A stretch of DNA of 64,000 nt from Sialis fuliginosa. Lineage: Eukaryota; Arthropoda; Insecta; Megaloptera; Sialidae. Numbering within the stretch: the first letter of the stretch is position 1; the number at the start of each line of letters is the position of its first letter. A program made the translations under genes and the position numbers. Of this stretch, positions 47,106 to 59,670 are shown piece after piece. A model generated the notes under the pieces. That model had not been told where the DNA came from. It did not search any database and was given only the letters and a program-made list of their open reading frames with translations. The stretch lies in contig OY540822.1 of the NCBI GenBank assembly GCA_961205875.1, forward strand, positions 13,270,501 to 13,334,500, read 5' to 3'.

Positions 47106-48181
47106 ATATGTATGTATGTATCTTCCAAAGTGATCAAAATAATAAGTTAAGACAATGATGTATATAAAAATATTATCATATAAGGGTCAAAACCGAGAAC
47201 TGAGACACGAACAAATTCGGTAATGGAACATATAAATTATTCAATATTATGTGGTGGAGGCGCTGGGTACAATAATTAAATTGTTTTAGCTTAATACATT
47301 CACTAGTTTTAATTGTTTAAGCCATTTATGGATATTAAATTGTTTTAGCTTGGTACATCCAATAGTTTTAATTGATATTATTTAAATTGTTTAAGCCATC
47401 TATGGGAATTAAAAAAAAATTGAAATTAAATCACAAAGGGTAAAAATATTGTTTATGTGAAATTCGATTTGGATAATTGATTGGTATGACACAGACCAGC
47501 ATCTATAAAAGAATTCTACTCTGCAATGTTTGGGCGTGTGTGTTTATATGTGTGTGTGAATGTGTGTGTGTTGTGGTCTCTGCATTATGGTGTAAAGATA
47601 TCCGATTCGAAAAGTTAGTGTTATAATAAAGTAGTATAGCGCAGCAATTATGTCATGTCTTTATTGTTTGCTGCTATAAAGCGATAAGGACGTATTTAGG
47701 GGATATGTGGTTCATGGGACATTAACACACATTGGAGTTTAATTGTTTCTTACACCAATTACACATATGCTTGCGTGTTAATTAACAAAAGTGAGGTCAA
47801 AAATATTATCTACAACCGAATTTAATTAAAAAAATAAAATTACATTTTACCTTTTTTTATAATCTTATAGCTATGTAGAAAATGAATTTAATTTCACCTA
47901 ACTCTATTTAACATTGTTACCAGTGTACTCCGCAAAAATGTGCTCCGTAAAGTCAGTTGCGTATCATTCGAATCTTAAAATAAATATCGTTTGTTTGAAA
48001 TTATAAAATTAATTAATAATAATAAAGGTTATTTGGAACCAAATTCAATTGTAATTTTAAGTATATGTGCATATTATAAAATTAAATTTGACATGGCCGG
48101 CGCTATTAAATTTTGGTTACAATTTCAAATAATGAACTAGGTGGCTTATTATGAATTCTTAATCTATAAAGCTTATTCCTC
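47106..48181. other. Non-coding DNA with local duplication and GT microsatellite
   Basis: A 59-bp unit (ATTAAATTGTTTTAGCTT through AAGCCATTTATGGAT) is duplicated at 47275-47333 and 47334-47405, the second copy holding a 13-base insertion. A GTGTGT-rich microsatellite spans about 47530-47570. No gene was found. Confidence 0.55.
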
Positions 48182-48722
48182 ATTCAAAAAAGATGTGTAA
48201 GAATTATGTGTGGAAAGAGTCCTTGAGAACCCTGTCGACCCCTTTTCAAACAACTTAAAATATTAACTATAACAGGTCTCTATATATTAGAATGTTCATT
48301 ATTTATAAAAAAAGAAACACATTTATTTGATAATAACGTGCGTTTCCACAATTATAACACAAGAAATAAAGACTAGTATGTACAAACTGTTTATAAAGGG
48401 CCTATGAATTATGCTATTAAAATTTACAATAAATTGCCTAAAGAACTAAAATTATTACCTCTAAATAAATTCAATAAAGAGTTAAAGTCACTATTGTTGG
48501 ATCGATGTTATTACAAAGTAGAAGAATTTCTTGAAGAATGAATTTTATTTTTTACTTTTTGTAAGTTATTTTTCTCTTTATTTTATATTTTTATATTTTT
48601 TATTATTATTCTGTTTATTTGTATTTTTATTTTATTATTTTGTTTATTCTTATATTGACATGTTCTATACTCGATGCAGAGTTTTACAGAATAATAAATA
48701 TGTCTATGTCTATGTCTATGTT
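48182..48722 (+). pseudogene. 3' end of a non-LTR retrotransposon (LINE), decayed
   Basis: One reading frame from 48182 to the TGA at 48541 (120 codons) is open apart from two in-frame stops. It reads IQKRCVRIMCGKS, then PCRPLFKQLKIL, LYILECSLFIKK, FHNYNTRNK, YNKLPKELKLLPLNKFNKEL and finally KVEEFLEE. From my knowledge of Jockey/CR1-like elements this is the region after the reverse transcriptase (QKRAIRII, CRPLFKKLKIL, YNTRNK, YNKLP). The 3' end is an AATAAATATGTC-type tail with TATGTC repeats to 48722. The reverse transcriptase itself is absent, so this is a 5'-truncated dead copy. Confidence 0.8.
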
Positions 48723-51700
48723 ATACAGAGCTTTGAATATTGCCTTATTTTTTCTAGTGTATAAAAATTACTGATTGAAAATCTAGAGAAGTAAAATTAA
48801 AATTAAAAGTTACACAAAAGAATAAGATAATAAAAATGTTGACAGTCTCTTGACTATATTTTTTCTCTCGTAAATGTAAGTGAGATGTTGCAATTTTTCT
48901 TTGAGATTACGTATATACAGTGTTTTGTTACGAATTATATTATAAAAGCAGAAAAGATTTGTGAGACCCGTTCATATTATCCACAGGGTAACAGCTCTTT
49001 CTGAATCTCAAAAGGCTAATAATGTATTCATACATATGATATATGTCCATCCTTTTTAAGCGTATCGCATGCAAACATTGTAAGTTATTTCCATTTCTTT
49101 CTTAAATGTACTTTCTCGGATGTTATCCATGATGATATATGTTGAATGCAGTCTAGCGACTTTTGTAGAAAAAGATAGAGTTACGTGTTTGTAATTGATG
49201 CATTATCTACTAGCTTTGTTTTTTATTGGACCCTGCAGCTACAGAGATGTACAGACCATTATATAATATTATGTATAATGTTTACTTGTAAGAGGTATTG
49301 AAGTAAAAGCTTTGCTTTAGAGATATACATATCCGTTGAAGAATTTCAATGCTGGTGTCTATGATTCGTAGGAAAAAAATTACATTTTATTTCGGCTAGT
49401 GTCGAAATAATTTTTCGAAAATATCTCCTTATACATAAATTCTACGACAAAAATTGTTGTTATCAAAAGTATAGATCATAAAATTCCCTATAAAATGTTG
49501 TATTCTTTTATCTGTTAGTATAAGAAAGTCTCGTGGTACCCATGGAAGCTTAAAATGTTACACAAAAAATAATAATAATAAATAAATTATAAAATCATTG
49601 AAAAATGAAATCAGGATTTTTAAATAACTAGTTTATGTGTTAAGATTTGTACCAATTTTTAGATTTTTTAACATTACGGAACCCTCAAGACGCTAGCCTT
49701 ACTCGCACATGTCCGCCTTTCTTTCGCTATTAATACGACTTAGGTTGCTTATAACTATATGTAATTTATATCAATATAATTTAAGACGCCTAAAACGTAT
49801 TGGTTGCGGTTTTCAATGTCATTATAATGGAATTATAACCCAGAAGAATGAAGAAAATAATTTCAATAAATATATAACTTCAGCCCCATTTTCACTGAAT
49901 ACGTCCCTGGTTATGGGTTGCGACTTCTATGCCATAATGGTCTCAGTCAACGAAACATTGGTTCAGAAGCCGTAGCTTATAATCAGAAATCAAACATCGT
50001 GAACTTAAGAAGGGGGTGTCTTAATATTTTAATTTATTTAATTTATATTATTTACATAAATTTGGTGTTTCTCATAATTCAATGTATTTTTTTATCTGTC
50101 CAACTAATTTATTCACTGCCTAGCTCTTTTGAGTGATAGCGTGAATATTTAGGTCCGCAGAAATATCTGGACATCATTTGCATTTTTAATGTTTTATTAA
50201 TAATAATTAGCACGAAAAAATAGTACACTAAAATGTGTAATACTTAACCATTTCGGCTCTGGCAGATATTTGCAGAACTCTTATCTTAAATAAATTGGTC
50301 TGTAGTTTTTTTTTAAATGAAATATGTCGTTTCAAATAAATGAATAATATACTTAATTTTTATCTTAAAGAAGTAGTTATGGCATTTTCTACGAATTCTT
50401 AGTTTTTGACTTAAAAATTCAAATTTTTTTGCAGATACTCCAATGAAAAATCGATACAAAAAAATATTTTATTTTGCTTAATAAAAATCCAGGGCTGAAA
50501 AGGTTAAATTTGCTTCAATTTTTTTGTAATAATTAAATTAACTTTTAATAATTTTGTTAACTATTAACTTATTTATTAATTTATCAATTTTAATTTGTTT
50601 ATAAGAGGCGAAGGGGGTCTCGACGGTCTTAAAGTTAATGATAAAAGCTATATTTAAAAAAAAAGTTTGCTCTTAAAGCGGCCAAGACTAGTGCCAATAC
50701 CTTATTTATATAAAAAAAATCAGATTAGTGGTATACGGGAATTCAAATTATAAAATTAGTGGTCCGTGAAGTCTGAAAGGTTGACGACCGCTGTCCTATG
50801 ATATTTTCTAAATAAATAATAATTTTATATATTAGTATAAATCCAATTTGCATAAACACATCGATTTGGGTCAGAAGTGTTAAGAATCGTCACATTTGAT
50901 AAATTCACTCAAGCCTACAAATTGCCCCAAAAAGTATCCGTAAACTTTTTGACTGTAATTTGTAATTTTTAGAAACTTGCTTAAAACACTGAACCCTAAT
51001 GCGCATTTGTAAAATGTTGAAAAACACTGAAGTTGGTAGTAGTTATGTAAACTGGTTTGTACTTTGAGATATGAAGAATATTAAATGGTTATTGCCAATT
51101 TTGTGACAGCTGACTGTAGATAGAATACGATAAGACATAAAATATGAAACTCAAAAGCGTAGCTAACTCTCTTGCACAATATTAATCATAAAGCTCCATA
51201 TGAATACGATAAAAAGACGCACGACCTTTATCCATTTGCAAGACATTTAATAAATGGAATTAATATTGATTTGCCTTATAAAGTATAAAGTATTACAGAG
51301 TGTTCTATATTTACTATAGAGGATGACAGATTTTAATCTATTACGGCAGACTCTGTGGGTTGGAAGGTGGGTTGATATAAGTATTTCTGTCTCTAAAGAT
51401 TTTACAGTCGACCGTCCTCCCACTCCTTAGTTAAATGTTTTAATGATGCCTGATGCGATAAAGTACGACGAGAAAATAGTGATATTGATGTAATAATCAA
51501 ACTAATAATTAGATCATGGGCGTATTATGATAAAAAGGCTGTTATGTATGTAACGGAACTTTCTTAAACGTTTACAGTTTACGTGTTTATAATTATGTTA
51601 GTAAAATGGATGGAGCATAAATTAAAGAAATAATATTCTATACAACTTTTATTAAAAATATATATTTTTATATACTATAAGATCGTTTTAATAAAAATGG

Positions 51701-54700
51701 GGTATTCTGCTTTGAAGAAATTTGATCCTAAATATACAATTTCGCCCTTATATGTACTATCGTTTATCAGTTACAGCGTTTACAGACTGACGGACACACA
51801 GAAAATATTCAGAATGGATACTTCCATCAAAATGTCGATTTCGCAAAAAATTGGTTTTTATTTAATAATCAATAATAATAAAACATTATAATTTCTAGTC
51901 TATGGTAATGCAAAAAGCAATACATCCTTTCTAGGGATGTAAAACATTTTATTTAAAATATTTTCTTGAATGTAAATAATATTGTGTAGACTTGTGAAAG
52001 GTTTATTAACTTTAAAGAAAGAAATCTTCATCCCTCTGAATAAAAAATCAAGAAACGTGGCTTAGATTCGAAAATATAATGATGCAGAATGCTTAAGCTC
52101 TTTTACATGCCTTGAGACTGGATTTAAATAGAGGCAGATTATACTTTTCTAATAAATTGTTGTCATGGACTTGAAGGGCGAGGGAGTAACTACAGCGAAG
52201 AAAATACCGGGAAAATTCTTGTCAGGGGTGTGTATGGGTACTGTTGTGATAATTGAATTATTGTCTGCTCATTGAATGCGTTAAACGCGGTTTTGTTTAA
52301 CGCTAAAAAACATGTTTTATCTTGTTTACATCTTTATCTTACCATTTTTTGATTGAATTTGTTTTTCTTGGGTGTCTTTTCCGCGTTCAACTTTATTTAA
52401 ATTTGATTTGACAGTATTGTTACAAATTTAAATTATTAACAAAAATAACGGCCACGAGAACAAAACTGAGTTGGTAATGGCGAATACGATATTTAGTTAC
52501 TGTTAATAAATCTCATGTTAGAGCTATATGTTTGTGTTGTTATCAAATATTTAATTGATAACATTTATTAAATTTGTTAATAATTAATAAAAAACTGAAA
52601 ACCGCAAACTAAATACATTTATTTCCTATAACTAATCTTTTTTCTCAGTGTTCGTTTTATTTTATACGTGTATCTTTGTATATAAATAAAACTACCTTTA
52701 TAGTTAATTAATGATGGATATGAAATAAATTACGATAAACATATATAATTTAAAGAAATAAAACTCATTGTTCGGAAGTATAATAATTTAAAATTAAAAT
52801 TGTTGCAGAAATGTAATTTTTTCCTGTATTTTTCTTAATTCGTGCATCGTTCCGGGAACACATTGTATAACGACGTATAAGAAAGTAAAAATCATATGTA
52901 AAGTACGTTAACAATTAATTTAACCCTCTTGGAGCAATTTGACTATACATTTATTCAATCCATTGAACAGGTTTAAACCTCCTGTGTTATGAATTATTCC
53001 CCCCGTCCTTGCGAGAATTTAAAGCTTGTCACTTCTTTCATAAACTTGGTTGGGTAAATATAAGAACGGGATCACCTTTCCAACTCCTTAACTCTCCCCT
53101 ATATACCCTTCTTTACGCCTCAATCGTGAGTAACAGTAGATGAGATATAATTTTAGAGATTCTATAAATTATTGTTATTACCTTTTGTTTTTATCCTTAA
53201 CCGTATAGAGATTTTACATTTTAGTACGTATAGTAAATTAGAGGAAGCGAATTTTTTTCATTCATCAAAAGTGTGTTTAACCGAAGTAATCCCAAATAAT
53301 ACTGAACCGATTTTGGTGAAACCTGCACTAATATATTCCTTGAAATCTCAAAAATGCTATAGGGTATATATTATTATCAAGCAAAATTTTAAATATCAGA
53401 TAGTATTTGATAAAACTTGTGTTATTATTATTAACAATATTTTAGACTTATGTTAGTTTATTTTAATTAGTACGATAGTAATGTAGGTAATTAATTGATA
53501 GCAGAGCAATAATTTCGTGGTCATTAAGCTAAAGTCCACGATGGTTAGCCAGTTTAGTCCTTTGACAGGAGTATTATATCTAATGGTGCAATATAGTAAA
53601 GTAACAAGAAGAACGTAAAACGATTTTGTCTAGATATATCATAATTCCCAGCTAACTATAGCGGGCGGTCTGTTGGTCGAGCTACAGAATACAATATAAT
53701 GCCTTCATGTCGTAAATCTTAACTTTAAGAGTATCAGTATGGAGGGTAGAGAGGTATACCGTCTTATACTTTACCATTAGACGCCTTGCAAAATATAAGG
53801 GAATTAAAGATCAGTAATCTTATAGGATGGATGAATTATGAGGGCATTTCCTAGCGTGTGTTAGCACCCTCTATACCCCCACATACACACCCGTACCCTT
53901 CTCTCTTATTATGCCTCTATATACCCTTTCTTGTTCCGACGCTTTTAACCGTTTACCGAACGTTGATTTAAAAAAAAAGTTGTGTTTAATGAAAAGTGGA
54001 ACTTTTTAAAAACTACCTACCATCAATGTCATATTGTATTGTATAATATTGGAATTAAAAATAAATTAAGCTGTGCTTAAAAAACATTTTTATATCAACA
54101 AAAACTTTTTTACTTGTTTTCTCCGGTTCATAAAGATTATATACATTTTCAATAGAAATGATTCGAACTATAACAATTGAAGATTAAATTGAAATATACA
54201 TTTAGGTGTATTTATGTAAACTTTAACTAAAAAAAATTCCAGTGTTATATATGTATATGTAAATAGTCTGCCAGGTGATAGCATATTGTTTTCTCGTGCT
54301 GAACTCTGCAAAATTAATTTATCTTTGTAAGGGAATATTTTACTACAATAGTTGTAATATTTTTCATAAAAAGTTTAACGCTCTATAAAAGAGACTCTTT
54401 ACAATTTTCACGTAACATGCGTCGTTAAGATTTTTCGAAAAAAAAAATAAATTTTACCTCCATTCTATTTTGATGATTTTTATATTAATTAAATAAATAT
54501 TTATAGATAATTGTTAAATACATGAATCTTTAAAAGTTATAAAAACGTTTAGTTTAACTTCCCACATAATAAGAGTACTGTTAATTCTTGTTAACCAAGG
54601 CGAAAATTTCGATGATTGTCAGAATCTCTCATTTTCAACTCGCAAAAATATCATTTGTGAGTTATGAATTCAGTTTCATTTAAAATAAAGTTTACATTAT

Positions 54701-57444
54701 AGAAAATAGCACGCAGTCGTTAAAATGTTATTTAAATTATAATTTAATAAAAACGCTTCCTGCAAAAAACTCTTTGTAAGTTGTTTGAAGAAAGAATGAT
54801 GAAAGCAACAATGCTTTTATAATAAAAATAACAAATGTATTTTTTTTGTGCGCATTAAAAATGTTGATGTCTCGAAATGAGCTCTATGTGGGAAGATTCA
54901 GTAGTGCAGAAATGTGTCCCAATAAGTATTGTTTAAAGTTATACCTACAAACATTTCAAGTGTATGCGGTGTCATTTTTTCAAGTATAGAAAATGGTAAC
55001 CCTGAAGTATAAATACTATGATATCATTTGAATATATTTGAGCTGTAGATATGCTTTTTAATTGAGTAAATCGGATTTAACATCATTATCCTTGAAAAGT
55101 AAAGTAACATGTACCTATATATCCCTCAACATTCGATAAAAAGATGCTTGAGGAATTTAAGATTGCTTTCAAGTCTTATTATAAATTTTAGTTCATATAT
55201 CAACGTTTTCCCTTCATCTTTGATCTTAATTTCAATTAATTCTATTATTTTCGTATTTAATTAATTGATTTTTCTTCCTCATTAACATTATTAATATTTA
55301 TATATTATAATATTTCTAACAACAGCTTCCAGTACAAGTGGATCACCCTGTATACACCAACATTGAAATCCTTTTTGTTCTTATATTAAAGTGATTTGAC
55401 AAAATCGTCTTTATAAATTTCGTTAAATCGATTTCAATCAAGTTTTTAACCGTCACGAAAATGGAACCATACGTAGAAGAAAAGCCACGTATAAGAAAAT
55501 TATACATGCGTTTGATTAAAACTAACCTCTTACCTCCGCCCCCTACCCTCGCTCGCGACATTGTTCAATATTTCATAGCTAAATCTGGCCCGGTATTACC
55601 CTACTGTAAAGTTCTATCATATCTGGTAGGCACAGTGCTGTAGCTCAAGTATGTATTTTAATTTACTTTTCGCGAAAACCCGAGAAGAAGATTTACATTT
55701 AAAACTAATAAATTTATATGATAAGAATACAGGTAGAATTATATGCATCGTAAGATTTATTTATTAGTGCTTGTATATTGTATTGTATTTACCCCCCCCC
55801 TGTCCCCTATTTCACTTACTTTATATCCATATATGATTTTTTTATGTTTTAAATAAAACCGCCTATCGAAAAATAAATAAAATTTTCTTCGTTGATATGA
55901 TGATCCAAAACAGTGACTCTCAAAATTTTTTATGGAATTTGTATACGATTTGATTTTTTTTAAACTACTTGTTCCAGTTCTTATTTAAAAAAAAAAAATA
56001 GTTTATGGAAATAATTTACTTTTGTATTGATCAAAAATTTTATAATTTACGGTTTATAAAGTTTAAAAAAATCCTACCTGAATACGTTCCTGGCTAAATA
56101 CATTTTTGAGGTTTATTTAATTTTAAAAGACATAAAACGAAATAAAATTTAACAACATTTTTTAAATAGTTTAATTAACTATACCTACTTAACGTACAAT
56201 TCGATTTCGAATAAAATATAATAACAATTTAGAAAAAAATATATTTTTGACTTTTTAAGAAAATTTTGTGATTATGTATTTGCATTTTTCTCACAAGAAC
56301 ATTTGAAATATAAAAATATATATCGGGTGTTCAAAATAAAACGTTACGAATTTGCATTTCGAAAAGTAAACCGTGTACAGAAAATTCTGATAATATTTTT
56401 TATTTGTGGATATTTTTGACGGTTTTTTAATAATAACTGTTTTGCCTTTTATTTAAGTTCTAATTTTATGGGAAAAAACAGTTTCGTTCGTAATATTTTT
56501 TAACTAGTTCTCATTTAAAAAGAAAAATTAAATATAAATAAAAAAAGAAGTTCTATTTATTATTTAATAAATTTGCTACGTAGAATTTTTATTTAATAAC
56601 TTAAAAAGCTTTATTTTATTAAGCTTAAAAGAAATTCAAACTAATGATAAAAATAACACTTGACTTTTTAGTAGAATATTATCACCTAAATCCAAAATTA
56701 GAGGGGGTAGATGCGTCTAACATTGAAGGGATGTTACAAAAAATCGTTTAATTCTCTGGATATGATAAAATTTAAAGGTTACCCTGGCAAAAGGGGGTAT
56801 TTTATAAGTCTAATACGTATAAATATATTTATACTACATATCTACTTATTTTCCACATTTCCTTTTTCTCTTATCTCCTTCTAAATGTATAGCTCGTTAT
56901 TTTTTAAGAACTTCTATTTCCTTTAAAGATTATGTCGACTGAAATTTGCTTTTTTATTTTCATATCAATCCAAACTTATGAATTAAAATACATATTCATT
57001 ATGTTAACTAATACATATTATCTATTTTTAGCTTGTTTTACATGTAAAGGGTTAATAAGATATATTAAACATATAAATTAATAATTGGCACTAATCTATA
57101 GTAACAGGTCTTTATTTTGTGTGCTTTCTAATCGCTTAAAATTAATTATAATTTTAAGTTCTAATATATCATTCACCGCTTAAATAAACGTGTATATGTA
57201 TATGTGTTTATATGTAAGAAAGGGGTGTTAAGAACTGAGGGTGTGAATTGTGGAGGTAAATGTGAATTCTCAGTGCATCTTTTACCCTACGTATCCTTAA
57301 CACAATGTTGTTTTGTTATAGATATGTTATGTACGTATTACCTATATGGTAGATACATTTATACACATATTATATTCATCGATAGATGTTCACGGTAGAT
57401 TGTTTAATTTGATACCGTCATTATTTCAATGTATGATAATTTTT
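48723..57444. other. Long non-coding stretch, candidate regulatory landscape
   Basis: No protein gene was found in 8.7 kb. Repeat pieces are a GTATAAGAAAGT end near 49520, the reverse monomer plus MITE end at 50555-50705, a partial dispersed repeat at 54290-54430, and a TATACAGGGTG-type end near 55343. Segments of higher complexity without repeat signatures at about 52140-52300, 52950-53120 and 53640-53950 could be conserved regulatory DNA. That is inference from composition and position only. Confidence 0.35.
50555..50705. repeat. Reverse satellite-type monomer joined to a MITE end
   Basis: 50555-50670 contains GGGGGTCTCGACGGTCTTAA and the AGCTATATTTAAAA stretch of the 59300-59670 family. 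It is followed directly by GCTCTTAAAGCGGCCAAGAC and TAGTGCCAATACCTTA, matching the right end of the element at 8499-9033. Confidence 0.65.
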
Positions 57445-57851
57445 ACTTTCTTATACGAAAATATATATTTAGGTATTAATATAAGGATATGAAATAGTGA
57501 AGACTATTTTTTCCGAATTCGAGATTCATTCTGACTATTATGTCTGTGTGTCTGTAAACGCTATGATTCAAAATCGACAAAACATAGAAGGATGAAATTG
57601 AATAATTAAAATACGTCATATTTTCTGGAAACGGATATTATTTAATTTTTCGTATTATTTTTGAAAAAATTAAGGCAGTAATCGATTTTCTAAAACTGTA
57701 TTTCAAATTTTGTTTAGAATAAAAGTTGTAGAGAACTTTATTTTCTATAATTTGCCCCATTCATTTTTTCTATCTTTTATCATATTACAAGAAAGGTTTG
57801 TTTTATATAATTGGACACACGTTCATTATACATTACTGCGTATAAGAAAGT
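57445..57851. mobile_element. Element with ACTTTCTTATACG ends
   Basis: ACTTTCTTATACG at 57445 and its reverse complement CGTATAAGAAAGT ending at 57851 are perfect 13-bp inverted repeats. Single ends of the same family occur near 42907, 49520, 52866 and 61259, several followed by CCGTGGTRCC. The true boundary may lie a few bases further out. No transposase is present. Confidence 0.55.
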
Positions 57852-57884
57852 CCCCCGTGGTGCCTATTGCAACTTTTTTTCTTC

Positions 57885-58244
57885 AACTTTTTTTTGAACA
57901 ACCCAAGCTTTCCAAGGTATCTAACAAAATAATTCGAGATTTTGAAATTTCAAGAATTTTTTACTCAGAAACCATAAACTTTAGGAAAATGTACAAGATA
58001 CAAAAAATTATATTTTGATCTAATTTAACTTAGAGAATTATTCTAGAATTGTTTTAACATTTCGTACTTTTTTTGTTTTTGCTAAAATAAAATAAATAGA
58101 AAAAGTTTTTAAATTTAAAAAAAATAATTCTCCTGTACTTTTTAATAAAGTTTGTGGTTTCTGAGTAAAAAATTCTTGAAAGTTCAAAATTTCGAATTAT
58201 TTTGTTAGATACCTTGGAAAGCTTGGGTTGTTCAAAAAAAAGTT
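57885..58244. mobile_element. Foldback element with about 105-bp arms
   Basis: The left arm (GAACAACCCAAGCTTTCCAA, GGTATCTAACAAAATAATTC, TTTTTTACTCAGAAACCA) recurs as its reverse complement at about 58140-58244. The internal spacer is AT-rich. The 102-codon + frame that overlaps the left arm is a by-product. The flanking ACGTAGAATAAG / AATAAAAACTATAGGCTCC phrase resembles 18155-18200. Confidence 0.75.
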
Positions 58245-58460
58245 TTCAATGAAAGATTCGTGTTTTTTCACGTAGAATAAGATTTCTAAATAAAAACTAT
58301 AGGCTCCTATTTAAAAAAATGATGTTCACCTTCAAATATCCTTGAATCCGACGTTAAAATAGCAAATAAATATTATTATTCGATTACCCCCTTACAATTA
58401 TTATGCGATGGTTTTGAGATAATAAACTGTAACACTTTAAATGCCCCACCCTGTATACAT

Positions 58461-58766
58461 TTTTATTCAATTGTACAAAATATCAACATTAAAAATATTT
58501 TTTAAACTGTAATAAAATTGATGAAAGTAATCCAAATCGACATTACATAAAAATGTTTAGAACCGCAGAGTATCATACTCGATTGTATATAATATACTGT
58601 TTTGTAAAAAAATGTTCCCTGATATATTATTTATATACTTTTTTATTCAATTTTACAAAATATCAACATTAAAAATATTTTTTAAACTTTAATTAAATTG
58701 GTGAAAGTAGCCCGAATCGACTGTACATAAAAATGTTTAGAACCGCTGAGTATCATACCTGGCGGT
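58461..58766. repeat. Direct duplication with 180-bp period
   Basis: TTTTATTCAATTGTACAAAA at 58461 and TTTTATTCAATTTTACAAAA at 58641 start two copies that run about 125 bp each, through AATGTTTAGAACCGC(A/T)GAGTATCATAC, with a unique spacer of about 55 bp. Confidence 0.8.
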
Positions 58767-58779
58767 AGGTGTATATTGT

Positions 58780-59170
58780 ATTCACATTACATATACGAGA
58801 ATACATTGGAGTTGGCATGGTATTTGTTTCCTTTAAGACAATTTGCGAACCACGCTGCACTTGTACCTATGGGAGAAATGACAATACAACCATCTGGTCT
58901 CATTGAGCGTGCACATGAACGGCTTAAGCCAGATGCAAAATTTATCTCGTGCACGTTAGCGATGATGCCGAGCAAAAATGATGTTGAAAGTTGACTGCTT
59001 CCGTATAAATAGATTAAAATTACGGACCGTATCGCGAAAGATATTATTTAGAAGCTTTGTCTATACGTGTACGTGTCGTGCCGTGACGTGCCGTGCTATG
59101 TGAACTGTGTTTATATGGTTTAAGCTCATTCGAATGGGGGCATTCCGCTTTTGTGTTTAGGGAACGATTC
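58780..59170. other. GC-richer island of unknown nature
   Basis: About 58790-58990 is open in overlapping frames on both strands. The - strand frame reads INFASGLSRSCARSMRPDG then CIVISPIGTSAAWFANC. The + frame reads ALVPMGEMTIQPSGLIERAH then ERLKPDAKFISCTLAMMPSK. Neither has a domain I recognise. A TATA-like TTTATAC sits at 59005-59011 read on the - strand. From 59060 the phrase GTGTCGTGCCGTGACGTGCC is locally repetitive. It could be a conserved regulatory element, a non-coding RNA, or an exon fragment. Confidence 0.3.
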
Positions 59171-59299
59171 ATTTTAATTTTTGCATTCGATTATCTCACT
59201 CAAGGTTTTTTATCTATGTTATACACAGAGTAAGTCTGCCGTCTAAGCGAGATTAATTTTTCCGCCCTCTCCCCCTAAAAAAATGATCAAAAATCACCG

Positions 59300-59670
59300 A
59301 AAATGTCAATTAAAATTAATAAATTAACTAATAAGTTAATAGTTAATATCTCAGCTTGGCGCGTTCCTACAGACTCCAACTTTTTTTTTAAATATAGCTT
59401 ACATCATTAACTAAGTCTATCAAATGTCCTAAGACCGTCGAGACCCCCTTCCCCTCTTATTAATAAATTAAAATTGATAAATTAACAAATAAGTTAATAG
59501 TTAATATCTCAGCTTGGCGCGATCCTACAGATTCGAACTTTTTTTTAAATATAGCTTACATCAATAACTAAGTCTATCAAATGCCCTAAGACCGTCGAGA
59601 CCCCCCTCCCCTCTTATTAACAAATTAAAATTGATAAATTAACAAATAAGTTAATAGTTAATATCTCAGT
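59300..59670. repeat. Tandem array, period about 158 bp
   Basis: TCAGCTTGGCGCG recurs at 59351 and 59509, and TCAG again at 59666, giving spacings of 158 and 157. Each unit contains TCAGCTTGGCGCG(T/A)TCCTAC, AATATAGCTTACATCA, CCTAAGACCGTCGAGACCCC and TTAACAAATAAGTTAATAGT. Single monomers or pieces occur at 9463-9628, 25798-25890 and 50555-50670. Core tandem repeats of this size plus scattered monomers are known for Helitron-related elements and for satellite seeds. Neither is shown here. Confidence 0.8.

Noticed and set aside
58787-58994. Protein gene on either strand in the GC-richer island
   Set aside because: Neither translation matches a family I know, and no splice sites or flanking exons support it. 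It is kept as an unexplained island.
59300-59670. Possible CRISPR-like regular repeat
   Set aside because: Whole units of 158 bp are repeated without variable spacers, in a clearly eukaryotic genome.
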